Source of the DNA: an uncultured Burkholderiales bacterium
GTDB taxonomy: Bacteria > Pseudomonadota > Gammaproteobacteria > Burkholderiales > Burkholderiaceae_E
NCBI GenBank assembly: GCA_903898725.1
Contig: CAIUGQ010000115.1
Coordinates: forward strand, 1 to 6,001
Reading direction: 5' to 3'
Length of the DNA: 6,001 nt
The notes below the pieces were generated by a model. The model was not told the origin of the DNA. It saw only the letters and a list, made by a program, of their open reading frames with translations, and searched no databases. Positions within the stretch are counted from its first letter, which is position 1. Every line of letters starts with the position of its first letter. Both the position numbers and the translations under genes were made by a program. Positions 5,459-6,001 of this stretch are shown here, one piece after another.

Positions 5459-5501
5459 GCGACGCGCCCGCGTCGCGGCGCGCGACGAGACATCGCGCGC
5501 C
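5459..5501 (+). terminator. Two abutting stem-loops after ghrA, probable transcript end
   Basis: The first stem pairs GCGACGC (5459-5465) with GCGTCGC (5470-5476) around a four-base loop, starting two bases past the ghrA stop. The second, immediately adjacent, pairs GGCGCGCGA (5477-5485) with TCGCGCGCC (5493-5501) around a seven-base loop. Both are perfect. The following bases are only moderately T-rich (TGGTAGCTGTCGTTGTG), so this is not a textbook intrinsic terminator, but the position supports a 3'-end function. Confidence 0.6.
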
Positions 5502-5509
5502 TGGTAGCT

Positions 5510-5557
5510 GTCGTTGTGCCCGTCGTAGTGCCCGTCGTTGTGGCCGTCGTTGTGGCC
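5510..5557 (+). repeat. 12-base tandem repeat, four units, upstream of phaM
   Basis: The units are GTCGTTGTGCCC, GTCGTAGTGCCC, GTCGTTGTGGCC and GTCGTTGTGGCC, starting at 5510, 5522, 5534 and 5546. They differ at one or two positions. A degenerate fifth unit may follow at 5558-5569. Three units contain TTGTG, which resembles the first half of a -35 hexamer. The array fills the space between the ghrA hairpins and the phaM promoter candidate. Confidence 0.85.
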
Positions 5558-5579
5558 GCGTTCGTGCTGCTGCTATCGT
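5550..5579 (+). promoter_or_regulatory. Weak promoter candidate for phaM
   Basis: TTGTGG (5550-5555, inside the last tandem unit) and TATCGT (5574-5579) are 18 bases apart and match three and four of six consensus positions. Transcription would start near 5586, leaving about 25 bases before the ATG at 5611, with GAGG (5602-5605) well placed as Shine-Dalgarno. Because the -35 half lies in the repeat array, changes in unit number would alter the upstream DNA but keep the last copy. Confidence 0.3.
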
Positions 5580-5610
5580 TCGGCGGGACATCCTTCCACG
5601 CGAGGCGACG

Positions 5611-6001
5611 ATGGCAACCAGCGCATCCAAGGCGTTCGACATGGGCAAGATGGCGATGGGCGGGATCGGGCAGGTGCTCGACAGCGTCGAGTTCGTCAAG
5701 CGCGCCTGGGGCGGACTGAATCTGCCGAGCACGCTGGTGCCCACGGTCGACATCGACGAGCTCGACAAGCGCATCGCCGATCTCAAGGCCGTCGAGCAAT
5801 GGCTGAACATGAACCTCAGCATGCTGCACGGCACCATCCAGGGTCTGGAGATCCAGCGCGGCACGATCGCCGCGGTCAAGGCCTTCGGTGCGTCGTTCGG
5901 CAACCTCGCGGCGCAGACCGCCGCGGCGCCCGCTGCAGCGCCGCCGCGCGCGGCGGCCCGCACCCCGGCCCCGGCCCCCGAACCCGAGCCCGCACTCGAG
6001 C
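5611..6001 (+). CDS. phaM: PhaM-type polyhydroxyalkanoate granule regulatory protein (N-terminal 130 residues; C-terminus beyond the window)
   Basis: The reading frame from ATG 5611 stays open to the window end. GAGG five bases upstream supports this start. Residues 1-95 match the conserved PhaM N-terminal region: SVEFVKRAWGGLNLPSTLVP (25-44), TVDIDELDKRIADLKAVEQW (45-64), and LEIQRGTIAAVKAFG (79-93). The DELDKRIADLKAVEQWLN stretch looks like an amphipathic, coiled-coil-forming helix. From about residue 100 the sequence becomes Ala/Pro-rich with Glu-Pro pairs, a linker-like stretch. In Ralstonia eutropha, PhaM binds and activates PHA synthase PhaC1 and, through a basic C-terminal tail, ties granules to the nucleoid; whether this protein has that tail lies beyond the window. 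No other pha gene is visible here. It is separated from ghrA by 154 bases with hairpins and repeats, so it is probably its own transcription unit. Confidence 0.88.
   Translation, partial: MATSASKAFDMGKMAMGGIGQVLDSVEFVKRAWGGLNLPSTLVPTVDIDELDKRIADLKAVEQWLNMNLSMLHGTIQGLEIQRGTIAAVKAFGASFGNLAAQTAAAPAAAPPRAAARTPAPAPEPEPALE

Noticed and set aside
5498..5719. Hydrophobic plus-strand frame across the tandem repeat (VVVP/VVVA units then AFVLLLSF), a possible small membrane peptide
   Set aside because: There is no ATG and no start with a ribosome-binding site just before the hydrophobic part, and the frame runs on into phaM out of frame as Arg/Ser-rich sequence. The hydrophobicity follows from the 12-base repeat.
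4425..5963. 512-codon minus-strand open frame opposite ghrA and phaM
   Set aside because: It is an antisense shadow of two recognisable genes, with Arg/Ala-rich low-complexity sequence and no motif.

Overview
This is a GC-rich, gene-dense chromosomal segment that reads like a Betaproteobacterium of the order Burkholderiales. The main pointers are a PhaM-type polyhydroxyalkanoate granule protein at the right edge, strongly GC-biased third codon positions, and ordinary housekeeping families. I see no insertion sequence, phage gene, tRNA, rRNA or CRISPR array. Seven protein genes are supported. Two of them run off the window ends.

The left half (1-3455) is on the minus strand. In transcription order it holds cysK (cysteine synthase), a small CoA-binding Rossmann protein of the YccU type, metY (O-acetylhomoserine sulfhydrylase), and the N-terminal part of a TerC-family membrane protein. 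The gaps are 86, 94 and 81 bases. They contain a strong hairpin after cysK, a hairpin with the CoA-binding gene's stop codon in its loop, and a very C-rich leader before terC. cysK and metY are both PLP enzymes that put sulfide onto O-acetylated amino acids, so this looks like a sulfide-assimilation cluster. The CoA-binding protein and TerC may be functional associates or only neighbours.

A 245-base divergent intergenic region (3456-3700) separates the two halves. It has a candidate cysK promoter on the minus strand, a TAGAAT -10-like element on the plus strand, an imperfect direct repeat rich in alternating G/C, and a short 8-base tandem repeat directly before the next start codon.

The right half (3701-6001) is on the plus strand. 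A crotonase-fold (enoyl-CoA hydratase/isomerase family) gene and a GhrA-like 2-hydroxyacid dehydrogenase are separated by 10 bases, and the dehydrogenase's Shine-Dalgarno overlaps the upstream stop codon. Two abutting perfect hairpins follow, then a 12-base tandem repeat of four units, a weak promoter candidate, and the start of phaM.

Most of the window is ordinary. I did not find a clearly new system. The points most worth a second look are the crotonase that appears to lack both canonical catalytic glutamates, the structured and repetitive phaM upstream region, the CoA-binding gene between two acetyl-ester sulfhydrylases, and the C-rich leaders without Shine-Dalgarno that precede four of the seven genes.
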